A DNA stretch of 64,000 nt, from NCBI GenBank assembly GCA_018105865.1, contig CM030840.1:9196294-9260293 (forward strand), in the 5' to 3' direction. The stretch is from Metaphire vulgaris (Eukaryota; Annelida; Clitellata; Crassiclitellata; Megascolecidae). The notes beneath the pieces were generated by a model. The model had not been told where the DNA came from. It ran no database searches and saw nothing but the letters and a program-made list of their open reading frames with translations. Position numbers and translations under genes: made by a program. This document shows, piece after piece, positions 11,560 through 22,834 of this stretch; within the stretch, counting starts at the first letter, position 1, and each line of letters begins with the position of its first letter.

Positions 11560-12059
11560 TTTCAAATATCTGTTTATGCAGAGCGCATTATTTATTTTAA
11601 TTAGATGCGTGACGTCACGGAAGGCCTTACGCGATAAGTCTAATTACAATTCATTATCTATCATCGTTTCCAATAAGGAATCAAGTTCAACGATTTCCGT
11701 GTTCCGGGGTCTCAGTGTCATAGTCTGCAGGACCCATCAAGTTACATGGCTCAGGCTCCATAGTTTCGGCCATTCTATATACTTTTCAATCGTCCAACCT
11801 TACTCCACTTGGTGCTAAATACCTTCTCGAGACCCACCTCACTGTCCTCACTTAATAAAGCCACCTCAATTCTGGTACCAAGTTATGTGGCGAACCGGAC
11901 CTTATGTACTACTTTCCAGGATGGCCGACGCCCGGCATCTATACTTGAATAGATCTCCCAAGTAAGGCGTATGGTTGGTCGACTTAGCTTGTTGGCTAAG
12001 GTCTTACTATTAGATGGCTGATTCCTTCTCGCTATCTCTCTATTGGACCTTACTGCTTT
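11560..12059 (+). other. No gene seen
   Basis: Mixed-composition DNA without recognisable coding or transposon ends. AATAAAG occurs near 11853, and TGTGGCGAACCGGACC near 11884 could be an LTR edge, but I found no partner. Confidence 0.4.
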
Positions 12060-12290
12060 GTCTCAGGTACTAACTCGTCTTCTCCTATCTCAGGTACTAG
12101 CTCTACTTCTTCTCAGGTGCTACCTTGACCTCTCAGGTACTACCTCGCTCTCTCGCTATCCCTATCTCGAATATACTACCTCTCTCTCTTTCTCTTTATC
12201 TCTCGCTCTCTCTTTCTCTCTCTCATCTCAGGTACTACCTCTCCATCTCTTATTTCAGGTACTACCTCCATATCGTATCTTGGCCGACTC
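12060..12290 (+). repeat. Degenerate tandem of CTCAGGTACTACCT
   Basis: The 14-base motif or a close variant recurs about six to seven times, at 12063, 12091, 12114, 12138, 12228 and 12257, separated by CT-rich spacers with CTCTCTCT runs. Each unit resembles a pyrimidine-tract-AG/GTA junction. Confidence 0.75.
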
Positions 12291-12429
12291 TAGTACTACC
12301 TCACGGACGGAAACTCTCCAGATACTACCTAGGACCTACCGGACCGTCTACCGGGTTCTTTCCCTCTCCTACCGTCGCGCCGGATCTTCTCTTTTGACGG
12401 GGCACAACTCTGTCCCTTAGGAACCGCCT

Positions 12430-13084
12430 TCGCGGTGGATTGACATTTTCCTAGAGGAAATGTAGTAGAAATGGCAAATAAATATTCATTTATATTCATT
12501 CTAACGAATGAATATTAATTAATTAATTATAATTATCCAATGAATATTAACGAATAAGGCTTATTCAAAACATTCGTTATTTCTAACGATTTGCAACGCC
12601 ACCTATAGGAGACTACGAGTCTACGAGCGTAGGATTGCTTGTTGATTTTCCCACGCTTGCCGCTTGGCCGCCAGGCAGATGACTAGCGTGGACCACCCAC
12701 AGCCAGAAGCTGCCCAGTTCCCCCACCCGCTGCTGCTAGCTGGCACTACTACTATACTGGATCCATAATGAATCTAACGACTTGCCATAATCTATCGACT
12801 TGCCATAATCTAACGACTTGCCCAGACTAACGAATAGCGTTTCAGATGAACGATTTGCTGAAGTTTGAATACTAGTCAACAGTGCTACTGCATCCAATAT
12901 ACTGTAGCTGTCGAATATCTTTTGTGTCGTTCACTGTAGGGCCTATACCGTGACGTAGTGTTACTGTATGTTTTAATAATTAATAATAATTATTAAAACC
13001 TATAAATGACGTACTGAAACTGTACTATTTTGCGTGTTAATAATGTATAGATTTGTCAAGTTTATATAGTTATATAGTTAGCGT
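12430..13084 (+). other. No gene seen; short tandems and palindromes
   Basis: At 12774-12822 a unit of about 18 bp (CTAACGACTTGCCATAAT) occurs three times. At 12970-12999 GTTTTAATAATT and its complement form a 12-bp hairpin. AT-rich inverted segments around 12485-12545 look like remains of a foldback element. Confidence 0.5.
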
Positions 13085-13350
13085 CAGTGGCGGTTCCACG
13101 TGACGTGGGGGATGAGTGGGGTGAGTGGGGATGCACACCGGACCTTTTTGCTTGTGAAACCGATTTTTTGGGCAAAAAGTCAAGTAAAATGACGGAGAAA
13201 ACTGCGGATGACCTTTTTGCTTGTTGACCTATCTTTTTCGCGAAAGTCTACTAAAATTAGAGAAAAAATTGTGAAATTAGGGAAAGAATTGCCTTGTTAT
13301 CAGCCCTTTCAGGCAAAGTTTATTGATTTTTCATTCTTTTTTCATCCCAA
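13085..13350 (+). mobile_element. MITE with CAGTGGCGGTTCC end, 3' truncated
   Basis: The left end CAGTGGCGGTTCCACG is the inverted form of the right end at 48228-48239 (GGAACCGCCACTG). The body matches 47960-48240: ATGAGTGGG, CACCGGAC, CTGCGGATGACC and GGCAAAGTTTATTGATTTTT occur in the same order. The expected right end is replaced by LTR sequence at about 13352. Two ACCTTTTTGCTTGT motifs lie at 13142 and 13210. Confidence 0.8.
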
Positions 13351-13351
13351 C

Positions 13352-13500
13352 TTTGCACTGTACTTACTTACTTATTGCTGTATTTCATCATCTTCCGGTT
13401 TGAGTTTGATCGATTCAGTCGATTATTAATAGATCTCGTAAATCGTGTAATTTTCTCCTTAGTGTCGTCTCTTGCGCATCGAGCCTCCAGCACTGGTAAT
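13352..13500 (+). repeat. LTR fragment of Gmr1-like element
   Basis: This matches 31680-31820 closely (TTACTTATTGCTGTATTTCATCATC, then GTCGATTATTAATA and CTCGTAAATCGTGTAATTTT). It leads straight into integrase sequence, so gag and protease are missing from this copy. Confidence 0.7.
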
Positions 13501-14540
13501 AAAGTGGATAGAGTTCAAAGAAATTTTCGCTGGCCTGGAATTTCTAGAATTATGAAAAAGTATTGTCGTACTTGTGATGTATGTCAGAGATTGGGAAATG
13601 GAAGGTCTATGCTTAAAGCACCTTTGATTAATCTTCCAGTCATTTAAAAACCATGGTTCCGTGTAGCGATAGATGTCGTTGGTCCACTTAGTGTATGTAA
13701 GAATACTGGCAACAAGTACATTTTGACGATGCTAGATTTGTCTACACATTATCCTCTAGCATTTCCTTTGCAGAATCATTCAGCCTTTGAAATTGCGAAG
13801 TGCTTGATGGCGCATTTTCTATGTTTGGTTGTGTCAACGAGATTTTGTCGATTATAATGCATCATATTTTTTTGCGGATTTTTTACAAATTTTTATGTTG
13901 GAATTTGGTATCCATCATATTCGTACTAGTTCATACCACCCGGAAACGGATGGCAATTTGGAACGTTTTCGTCGAGTTTTTAAAGATATGTTGAAAGCAA
14001 TGGCTGAAACTTATAATGAAAATTGGGATGAATTTTTACCGTGGATACTTTTTGCGTATAGGGAAGTTCCTGTAAGGGTAAGGGAAGTGGGATTTCAGCT
14101 TTTGATCTCATGTTCGGACGAGAAATTTGCGGTCCTTTTTCATTGATCAAACAGTTCTGGCTGGCTGAAACAGTTGATGAATTGTTAAGTAAATCCGAGA
14201 AAACTAATCTAGTTGATTTTGTATTAGGTTTACGTGAAAAAGTTAGAAGTGCAGTAGAAGCAGCAAATGAAAATACTCTTGTGTCTCAAGGTAAATCGAA
14301 GCGTTGGTTTGATCGAAAAACTGCTGATGTTTCCTTTTGACCCTGGTGATAAAGTTTTGTATTATTGCCTGTAAAAGGTAAGCCTTTACAGGCAAAGTAC
14401 TGTGGTCCTTACGAGGTGATTCAGAAATTGGGTCAGGTGGATTATGTGGTAGCCACACCCGATCGAAGAAAAAGTAAAAGAGTTTGTCATGTTAATTTGA
14501 TGAAGAGGTATGAACAACGTGATTTTCTGTATTATGTTCT
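13500..14540 (+). pseudogene. Gmr1-like integrase, placed before RT
   Basis: The integrase starts at RVQRNFRWPGISRIMKKY and CRTCDVCQR near 13515-13590. AIDVVGPLSVC follows near 13670 with the first catalytic Asp. The core then shifts frame several times, and HPETDGNLERF near 13945 holds the catalytic Glu. After a capsule resembling LMFGREICGPF (14110) comes a coiled segment, then the GPY/F module GPYEVIQKLGQVDYVVATP near 14405-14460 and CHVNLMKRYEQ. There is a stop near 13646 and several indels. Its position upstream of RT with no LTR between them is the key oddity. Confidence 0.85.
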
Positions 14541-15000
14541 GATTTGCTGGTGAAAATGGATTCAAAGTGTTATGATCAGGACACAAGGAAAGTTGAAGTT
14601 GATGACAAAGTAAATAATGTAAATTTTATGGATTACGTAAATAATTGTAGATCAGTCGTTAAAGATGAAGTTTATGTTAGTTGTCTGGAGAAAAAGACTG
14701 TATCTGTGTTGTGTGCTGAGGTATTGTCTGATAGAGTTTATTATGAAAAATTTTGTGAATCTGAATGTCCTTATGATTTGTCAGATGTTGATAAATCAGT
14801 TGATGGTGATGTAGTCATACAAGCTTTTGTGGATAAGTCATAATTAGATAAGTGTTTTAATTCTTAATAATTCTTAATTATTTAGTGTATTGAAACCTTT
14901 TGCTGAGGTGCTTACAACTAAACCTGGTTGTACTAATTTGGTTAAGCACAAGATTAAGTTAGTGTAGGGTGCAAAACCTGTGGCTCAAAAAGCTTATTGA
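14541..15000 (+). pseudogene. Acidic linker between integrase and RT
   Basis: One open frame (14544-14843) encodes an acidic, Asp/Val/Cys-rich stretch with no domain I recognise. It is followed by FAEVLTTKPGCTNLVKHKI near 14895-14955, the type of segment that precedes RT in Ty3 elements. Position and composition suggest a spacer within a single pol polyprotein. Confidence 0.6.
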
Positions 15001-16790
15001 ATGAATCCAGAGAAATTGAAAAGAGTTGAGAAGGAAATTTCGGATTTGTTGAAATTGGGGATTATTGAGGAGTCCAATTCAGAGTGGGCTGCACCTATAG
15101 TTGTAGTTAAGAAGTCAGATGGTTCATATCGTTTATGCACTGATTTTCGTCGTTTGAATGCTATTACTTGTGATGATTCGTTTCCAATGCCTCGTGTAGA
15201 AGATTTAATCGATACAGTTGGTCAAGCTAAATATATGAGTAGGGCTGTCATCGGGTACCCGGGAACCCGGGTACTTCGATTTACGAAGACAGTCCGGGTA
15301 CCCGGGTAGTAAAAGTGGGAAGGATTACCCGTGAAAGCGCAGTCTGGTGTACAATCTGCCGAAAAAACATTTTGCCGACTGACTGCTACAGATCTTGACC
15401 TGCTTTAAATATGTTCTTATTTTTGTTGACATTTGGCTTCATTTTAGTTTAGTTTATGTAAGGATTTTTGATTAATCATATTAAAAGTTAAAATAAGTTT
15501 ATGCTGCACGTATGCAGATCTATTAATATTAAGTGGGCCTAACTGGAAGCGTACCTTTAATTACTGTAGAAATAGGCAGCTTGTGTACGATTTGCGGCAA
15601 TGCCATTATGCTCATTTTCGAACGGGTACCCGTGTACCCGTTCGAAATCTTGACGGGTACCCATGCCGATTTTTGGAAAAAAATTGACAGATATGAGTAA
15701 ACTAGACCTCTCACGTGGTTTTTGGCAGGTAGCATTAGATGAAGAGTCTGTTCCTTTGACTGGTTTTGTATTGCCTAATAGTCATTATAGGTGGAAGTAT
15801 ATGAGTTTTAGTTTAAAGGGAGCTCCAGCTATATTTGCAAAATTGGGTAGAGTTTTGGTTCGAGGTATGCAAGATTTCTGTTGTGTTTTTCGATGATTTA
15901 ATTATTTTCAGTGGTTCTTGGTTGGACTATGTGAAACATTTTAATGAAATTTTGCCTAACATAAGAGATGCTGGGTTGACACTAAATCCTAAAAATGTTC
16001 TTTTGCTAATGCTGAGGTGGAATTTCTAGGACATCATTTTGGATTGAATTCTGTACAACCATTTAAAGCAAAAATTGATGTTTTGTTAAACTTTCCTAGA
16101 CCAAAGAATAGGAAGCAAGCGTTATCGTGGTTAGGTTTGGCGGGATATTACCGTAGATTTTTACTTCATTACTCAGATTTAACATTGTCGTTTACTGAAA
16201 TACTAAAAAAGAATAGGAATTTTGAATGGTATAAAAAGGCTGAAGTTGTTGAGTTGAAATGAGTTGTTAAATTGGCTTCTCGACCAATTTTGAGGCATCC
16301 GGATTATAATAAGAAGTACTTTTTAGCTGTTGATGCTTCGATGTATTGTGTTGGTGGGTGTTTATTTCTGATGTATGATGATATTGAACATCCAGTTTGT
16401 TATTTTAGCAGAAAATTTAATAAACACCATATTATTTATTCAATTGTCGAAAAAGAAGCGTATTCTCTAATTTTGACAGTTCATTTGTTTTCGGTTTATT
16501 TTGGTTCAAATTCTGTTGTCTTGTATACTGATCATTCGCCGTTGAAAGCAATATCTTGTATGACAAATTTTAATCAGCGTTTGTTGAGAGCTTAGAACTG
16601 AATCAGTATGCATTGGACATTAGACATAGAACAGGAAGAAACAATGTTTTACCTGAACTACTTAGTGGGGTACCTGATATTCAATCTGTTTGTTAGGTGT
16701 TGTCTAGATTTTTTCTCTTGTATATTTTGTACTTCTTTATTTTTTGTGATTTTTCCTTCTTTGTTAAAAAGCAACTCTAGGAGGAAGGAT
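15001..16790 (+). pseudogene. Gmr1-like RT and RNase H, split by a MITE
   Basis: RT begins MNPEKLKRVEKEISDLLKLG with APIVVVKKSDGSYRLCTDFR, breaks at the MITE (15241-15690), and resumes at MSKLDLSRGFWQVALDEE. The active site reads FDDLIIF near 15890. LGLAGYYRRFLLHYSDL follows near 16130. RNase H has FLAVDASMYCVGGCL (16320), EKEAYSLILTVHLFSVYFG (16450) and YTDHSPLKAISC (16530). A stop after LLRA (about 16593) and small indels disable it. A short remnant of the RT-RH tail (HRTGRNNVLPELLS) leads to the polypurine tract at 16779-16790. Confidence 0.88.
15233..15698 (+). mobile_element. hAT-type MITE in RT, TSD ATATGAGT
   Basis: The element spans 15241-15690, starting AGGGCTGTCATCGGGTACCC and ending TTGACAG. 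The target duplicate ATATGAGT is exact at 15233-15240 and 15691-15698. Removing the element and one duplicate restores the RT reading across the site. GGGTACCCG blocks are repeated near both ends, and there is no ORF. Confidence 0.88.
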
Positions 16791-16791
16791 A

Positions 16792-17281
16792 TGTCGTGAG
16801 ACATTATGTTGACTTGCTTACTATGCACTGTGCTTACTTGCTTATTGCTGTGTAATGAATAGGGCTTGTAGTTATAAATAGCCATAGGCTGACCTTAATA
16901 GTAACCTTTGTAATAATCATCATTAACCTCTCTTTATGACTAGGGATCATTGTTAGCATAATGCTTATAGTCAGTACTAGACACTCTTGATTGGCTAGGC
17001 CTGATGTTTGTCATATATTAGAGCATGTGGTTGGGTTGAGCTTGGACTATGCTGAATTGTTATTGGTTGCTAATGTTAATAAAAGGGCACTGCGCTGGGG
17101 CAACTTGGGCGGTTCTCTCGTCGGTTCTCTCGGAGTCCTTTCGGACACTGAACTCTAATACCATCGGGAGAGATCCGTACCGTTAGCTAGTGACAGGCTG
17201 TATAGCTGTATATCTACAATGATTTAGTCTTACATTAAATCCCCACCGTAGTGGACGGTAGTCCCCCTACCGTTCACTACA
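16792..17281 (+). repeat. LTR, Gmr1-like family
   Basis: About 490 bp beginning TGTCGTGAGACATT after the purine tract AGGAGGAAGGAT and ending TTCACTACA. Parts recur at 25229-25400 (middle), 31020-31272 (3' half) and 31642-31700 (start). AATAAAAGG occurs near 17078. After base 16849 it departs from the LTR forms at 13352 and 31642, so one form may be chimeric. Confidence 0.8.
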
Positions 17282-17945
17282 TTTGGTGGAGAACCGGGGT
17301 AGTTTTTAGTCGGACAATTTTATTTTAGTTGTTTTAGTCGGACAATTTTATTTTAGTTGTATCTCTCGCAAGCCGAGTGATGAGCAACGCCGGGGAAAAA
17401 ATCTGGGAAATTCATCAGCAGGAATCCGAATCGCCAATTCGCCGAACGCTAGTCAGCAATCCTCCTCGATCCCCACCGCCACCCTTATCGGAAAACGAAA
17501 GTACTGTGCGGTTATCGACTACCCAGCCGCCGGAAAATTTCGTCCTCAGTCAACGCAGTTCATCCGTCGTTCATCAGCCGTACACGACAATGCAGGCGAA
17601 TCCATGTCGTCTGCGCCTTCCGTCTTCTTCATTCAGCAATAGTCTCCAAACGCGACTGTACGCAATCGCTGATGGCGTTACCAGGGAGCAGGTCAATACC
17701 AGGTCTGTTCTTTCGTTTCTACATCATTTCATCGTCGTCTAATCTACTACCGTCGTCAAATCACATCTTCGCTGTCCTCATCGTCTTCACATCCGTCTTC
17801 GAAAGTCCAAATCACTCCCCAAATCACTCCTCCATTGATATTCATTCCTGGATTCGCCTTCGTTCCTTCCTATCATCGTTGCCATGCCTCAATGGACACA
17901 CTACGTCGCGGGCCGTAGGAATTCATTGAAGCATAGCATCCAGAA
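17282..17945 (+). pseudogene. Leader and start of gag after the LTR
   Basis: TTTGGTGGAGAACCGGGG directly follows the LTR and sits where a primer-binding site would be; I do not match it to a tRNA. A 24-bp direct repeat (TTAGTCGGACAATTTTATTT and on) follows. An ORF from ATG 17380 (MSNAGEKIWEIHQQESESPI) is Pro/Ser-rich and ends at 17742. A second frame goes on to 17929. It looks like the 5' end of gag from a second provirus sharing this LTR, then truncated. Confidence 0.6.
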
Positions 17946-18201
17946 TAATCTTTGGAAACATTCTGACAGTAACTTTATAAATTTTCCCAACTGCTGTTAC
18001 ATTTAGTAAATCATTTATTCATGTATATCGTTTCATTACTTGGTTTCATCTGTGTTATCTGAATGCTACTTCATTTCGGTTATAAGTTTTTTAAATCATC
18101 ATTATAATGGGCTAAGATTTTATTATTTATAATTTTTGGGGTTCCCTTCGTTTTTTATTGGTTAAGTTTAAATCAGACCATTTTTCTATGAATGGGCATG
18201 T

Positions 18202-18202
<1 letters not shown>

Positions 18203-18264
<62 letters not shown>
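18203..18264 (+). repeat. (TA)n at left edge of TIR element
   Basis: About 31 TA units directly outside the left arm of the transposon at 18266-20547. Confidence 0.95.
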
Positions 18265-18265
<1 letters not shown>

Positions 18266-18268
<3 letters not shown>

Positions 18269-20546
18269 AAGGTGGTCCTTATCTATAAGAAAAATTTCAA
18301 AATTTATTTTTATTGCTCCCACCATCCTATCAGGTACTACCCCATTAGAAAACAATTCCTACCAATTATTTTGGAGATCAGAGTGCATTTAGGGATGCTC
18401 AAGCCGGCCGAAGTTTGTGAAAATACACGAAAAAGTGAGCTACTTTCGAAAAATATATGAAACGTTAACTCCATTTGTTTCTTAGATGTTTAGCATGGAA
18501 GTTGCTAAGCTAGTGAAAAGTTACAATTTCAAATGACAATTGTCACATTCAACAGTCAGCCAGCAAAAAACGCGAGAATTGACATGATCAAGTTGTTGTT
18601 TGTTGTTTCGGAATCGTCCGACTATACCGGTTCAGGTTCTGATTCTGAGGTGGAAGGAGCAGTGGGTGGAGTTATCCATGCACCGCAAACAAACAAACGT
18701 GGAAGAAAAAACATCTTGACGCCATCTGTCCTGTCATCACTCGACCGGGCAAAGATAAGTGATCGCCATGCTGTGCAGCTGATTGCCCCAATCATTCATG
18801 CTTCTGGGGCGAACCTTGAGGAATACATCATTAATCGATCATCTATTCGCCGTTATCGGCAGCTCAACCGGGCAACGTGGGCTGCCGAGCTTTAAGCTGA
18901 GTTCAGCACACAAAAACCAATGGTACTCCACTGGGACGGCAAGCTCATGGGTGACCTCACTGGGGATGAAAAAGTGGATCGACTTCCAATCATTGTGTCA
19001 GGATCTGGCACTGAACAACTACTCTGTATTCCGAGACTGCCTTCCGGAACTGTTCAGGCTATGACAGATGCAATATTTGAAACAGTGCTGGATTGGGGCA
19101 TCATAGATTGCATTAAAGCTCTGAGTTTCGACATCCCTTCTAACAACACGGGCATCAAGAGTGGTGCATGTGTTCTAATTGAAAAATTGTTTGAGAACAA
19201 GGAAGCATTCAGCATCACAATGGGACCGTCGAGTGGCCCTGAGATCCAGCTGTTAAGAGATTTAAGGTTTTCTGGCCAAGCATTGATTACAAGCCTGGGA
19301 TAGGAGATCCTGAAATTGCTGCCGCAGTTCCGAATATCTCGGATATTAAGAACTTCGTGATCAGCCAACTCGAACTAACTCACCAGCGTGCTGACCACCG
19401 AGAACTTATTGAACTGAGTCTAGTGTTTCTTGGGGGAGTACCATCACGTGGCATAATGTTCATGAAACCTGTGCCATACACCGTGCTCATTGCATGGCAC
19501 GGCTGATTTACGCGCTGAAAATGTTCATCTTCAGAGATGCTGGCTTCAAACTGACCAAGAGAGTAAGACAAGGTCTTGGCAACTTATATGTGTTTGGAGT
19601 ATCAGCATATGTCAAGTCTTGGTTCCATCAGCTCCCGCCGGCGACTTGCGTCTGTTGAAGCTCCTCATTGAAATCAACTCACCATCGTCTTTGGGTGCCT
19701 TCAAGAAACTTTGCAGACACCTCTGGTACCTAAGCGAGAAGTTGGTGGCACTTGCCTTTTTTGATCCAGAAGTCAATACAGCTGAGAAAATGGCAATGGT
19801 GAAGCGACTAAGTCACGGTGCACAGAAGGACCTTGCAAAACGATTTGCAATTGACCAGTCCACAATCCGTAATAAAAGGATGAGGGATTTTGTTACCAGC
19901 AACACATGCAATTTCTTTGTGATTCTTTAAACTCTCCATCTCTTTCCTGGTAAAAAATCCAGAGACAGGGGAATCAAACGCAGACTATCTGAAGGCTCAA
20001 GAAGTTGTCCGCGAACTTAGCGTTGTCAACGATACAGCCGAAAGGGGAGTCGCACTGGTGCAGGAGTACAATGCCTTGATGACCAAAGATGAGAAACAGA
20101 CACAGTTTGTGCTACAGGTCGTCGCAGAACACTGCAAACTGTATCCCGATTCAAAGAAGGCAACAGTGATCAAGGATCTTGCTTCCACGTTATCAAACGA
20201 CATATAGAGCGGTTGAGTTATGAACATTTTGCCAGCACTCAATTGAACTCACTAACATAACATTGCCAGTTCTTATGAACACTGCCTTTAGCTCTTTAAT
20301 AATTACTGTTCACTTTAACAAGCAGGTTAATAGTCACTCTTGCGTTTAACAGCAATTTATATTATAACACGAAAACATGAAAACGCCATTAATTTGTGCG
20401 CCTAATATTGAAACTTGAGTCGGCTTGAGCACACCCTAAATATTAACCAATCTTGGAGATATTTGGTGCAAATAAGTTTCTACTGTGGGAGACTCTATTG
20501 GGAGGGTGGGAGGAGGAAATTTTAAAAGTCAAAATTTACGACCCTA

Positions 20547-20547
<1 letters not shown>
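18266..20547 (+). mobile_element. Unclassified DNA transposon with long TIRs
   Basis: Inner inverted ends are clear: TTTAGGGATGCTCAAGCCG at 18389 and, on the minus strand, TTTAGGGTGTGCTCAAGCCG from 20440. Homology between the arms continues outward, more diverged, to the flanking TA arrays: GGT.G..TC, TTT.AAAATTT, CTCCCACC.TCC, TAGAAA and ACCAA.TAT.T occur in the same order in both arms. The element would be about 2.3 kb with arms of roughly 130-180 bp. It carries the broken transposase-like ORF at 18533-20205. The TA flanks prevent reading a target duplication; insertion into TA-rich sites is likely. Confidence 0.72.
18533..20205 (+). pseudogene. Transposase-like protein of unnamed family
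   Basis: The protein resembles a family often deposited as uncharacterized in hydra, aphids and other invertebrates. Visible blocks are VLHWDGKLMGDLTGDEKVD (18925), SFDIPSNNTGIKSGACVLIE (19126), LIELSLVFLGGVPSRG (19410), HLWYLSEKLVALAFFDPE (19715) and VVNDTAERGVALVQEYNAL (20020). The FD..xSNTG..GAC..LE block resembles the second catalytic region of hAT transposases (inference). Damage: in-frame TAA at 18893, a shift near 19260, a probable deletion of a CxxHH-type segment after LFENKEAF (19215), and shifts near 19500 and 19930. TIRs on both sides support transposase identity. Confidence 0.75.

Positions 20548-20621
<74 letters not shown>
20548..20621 (+). repeat. (TA)n at right edge of TIR element
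   Basis: About 36 TA units directly outside the right arm of the 18266-20547 transposon. Confidence 0.95.
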
Positions 20622-20626
<5 letters not shown>

Positions 20627-20629
20627 GCC

Positions 20630-22830
20630 GTATTATTTTCACGTTTTTAAACGAGCTTTACAGAAGCCATACGAGATCAGTGACCCGGTGAATAACGGAG
20701 CCCCAACGCTTTTGTGCGCACAGGATAATCATATGTACTTTTTTGAACCACTAAAAAAAAGGGCTAGTATAAAAGATTTAATGGCACCCTGAGTTGGGTC
20801 CACTGGAGTTGAGAGAGAGAGAGAGTGACCTGGGAAACAGTCCTACTTATAGTCGACACGTGCAGGTATTTTTTAAACACTTACTCCGTAGCGGTTGGCG
20901 AGCTTTGGTTATGGTCACAGCTAGTACTGTAGTCTTAAGAAGGGATTGATTAGTAATGCTCTTGGATGCAGTATCAGAGAAGATATATCAGATTTTATTG
21001 AACATCAGTCAGAAGCCTCTGCCCAGAGATATAATTTCCATCAGTTTTACGTTATAATTATAAGATCATTACGAGAATATGATAATTTTTATTTTTGGTA
21101 AATTTTTGATTATTGCTGTTGCAGATTTTTTTATCTAAGGTACTCCAAAGTTTAAAGGGTTAACCTCAGTGGAAACAGTCTGTAGTAAGAATTTTTATTT
21201 TTTAGGAATAATATTGAGTTTAGAGTACTGCTCTACGTTTTGGGAAAGAGAGCCTGATCAATTCTTCTTGACCTAGCGTACTCAGTTCTTCTAAAATGCT
21301 TCCTTGCTGCTCTGGAAGGATCCCCTAGAGTAGTTATAGGTAGTGTTTTTGGTGAAAAATTGGAAGGTAAAGTGTATTTTTCCACAGTTAAGGTCATTAT
21401 TTCATTTTGATAATTATAATGGTTTTAGTTCATTTTGATAATTTTTTGGGGAATGGTTTTATTAAGTTCATTATTTCTTTATCATTTTGATAATTTTATG
21501 GAGTTTTATAAGCATTATTGGGAAGATACAAAAAAATAGAACAGAATAGAAAATCTAAAGAAAAAAACAGAACAAAGAAGAGAAGGGAAAGAAAAATAAT
21601 CTTAGAAGTGCAGGAAAACTTCGTTTTACAGCTTTAATTTAGTATATTTAGTTTGCTATATTTTTTGCTATATTTTTGCTAGATTGAGTAGTAAAGTCAT
21701 TTTTATGATAGAAGAAACTGAGATGGAATTTCAAGTTTTTGCATTATTCTGGATTAGTCATTTGTCTCTTGACGTCAGTGTCAGTATTCATCTGACTTTG
21801 ACATCAAGCCGATTAATCTCTTGTGCTGATGCTGATGCTGACGAGAGTAAAATTCCACGCATTAATCGTTTTTGGAGTGTCTCCCAAATCCTTCAGCAGT
21901 GTTTTAAAATAGCTAACGATGATTTCAGTACAGTTTATTATCATTTATCGCTTTAAACTTTGAAAATGCAAATATCGCTTATTAACATATCTGCATCATC
22001 ACTGTTATTCAGTTCTAACATCAATTTTTGATGTGTTTTAGTACGTATAGTCATTATCATGATACATTATTATCGTTGGTTTTACGCTTTCACTGATTAA
22101 CATTGTCGTTGCTAATCGTTTTGCTAATGTATTTTTAAAAATGTGTTTAGTGAAGTTCCTTTTGCCAAAGTCTTCCGCCTCTGCACTATTGAGAGGAGAT
22201 TCATTCCGAGTCTCTCGCCAAAATTTTAATCCGTTTCGCCCATGCAATCGTGTATCTTGTAGATTAACGTCGTTCAAATTTCAGATCATCACATCATCCT
22301 CAAATTCTTTCTGCATTGCAAATTATCAAGCACTGGGTCCAAATCACTAGTCTCTGCACTCACTCGTCTCTGAGATCATTGCCAAAATTATCCATTGCCA
22401 TGGCTTTATCTATTAAATTGGGAAATTCTACTTTCATTTTCAAAACCACATTTCAATAATAAAACCACGTCAGTTGTATTCCACGAGTTCAAACGTTCAA
22501 ATTCATTGCGGTTCTTAGCCAAATCCGCATCGTTTAGTCTCTAGTCTCTCAGTACATCTGATAACTTAATCGTTTTTGTGTTATACTCATATCCATATCA
22601 TGGTTATTGAGTAGGGTTAAAACCTTATGCGTGACGCAAAAGAAAGTCATTGCATTTATTTAGCACTGAATTGATATATCAACTACACTTTTGTATTCTA
22701 GCAACATGATTGAATGCCTTTGCTAATTTAGTGACAGAGAATAATATTATTTCTTAGATACATTTAAACGGACATTTTATTTTTATGAACAGTCATTGAC
22801 ATTTTTGATATTTACTGCTTAACTTTATGC
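20630..22830 (+). other. No gene seen, 2.2 kb AT-rich
   Basis: No ORF above 90 codons that looks coding and no clear transposon end. A short GA run lies at 20814-20826. A purine-rich patch (AAAGAAAAA) spans 21530-21600. GATGCTGATGCTGA occurs near 21827. Confidence 0.5.
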
Positions 22831-22834
22831 GAAA

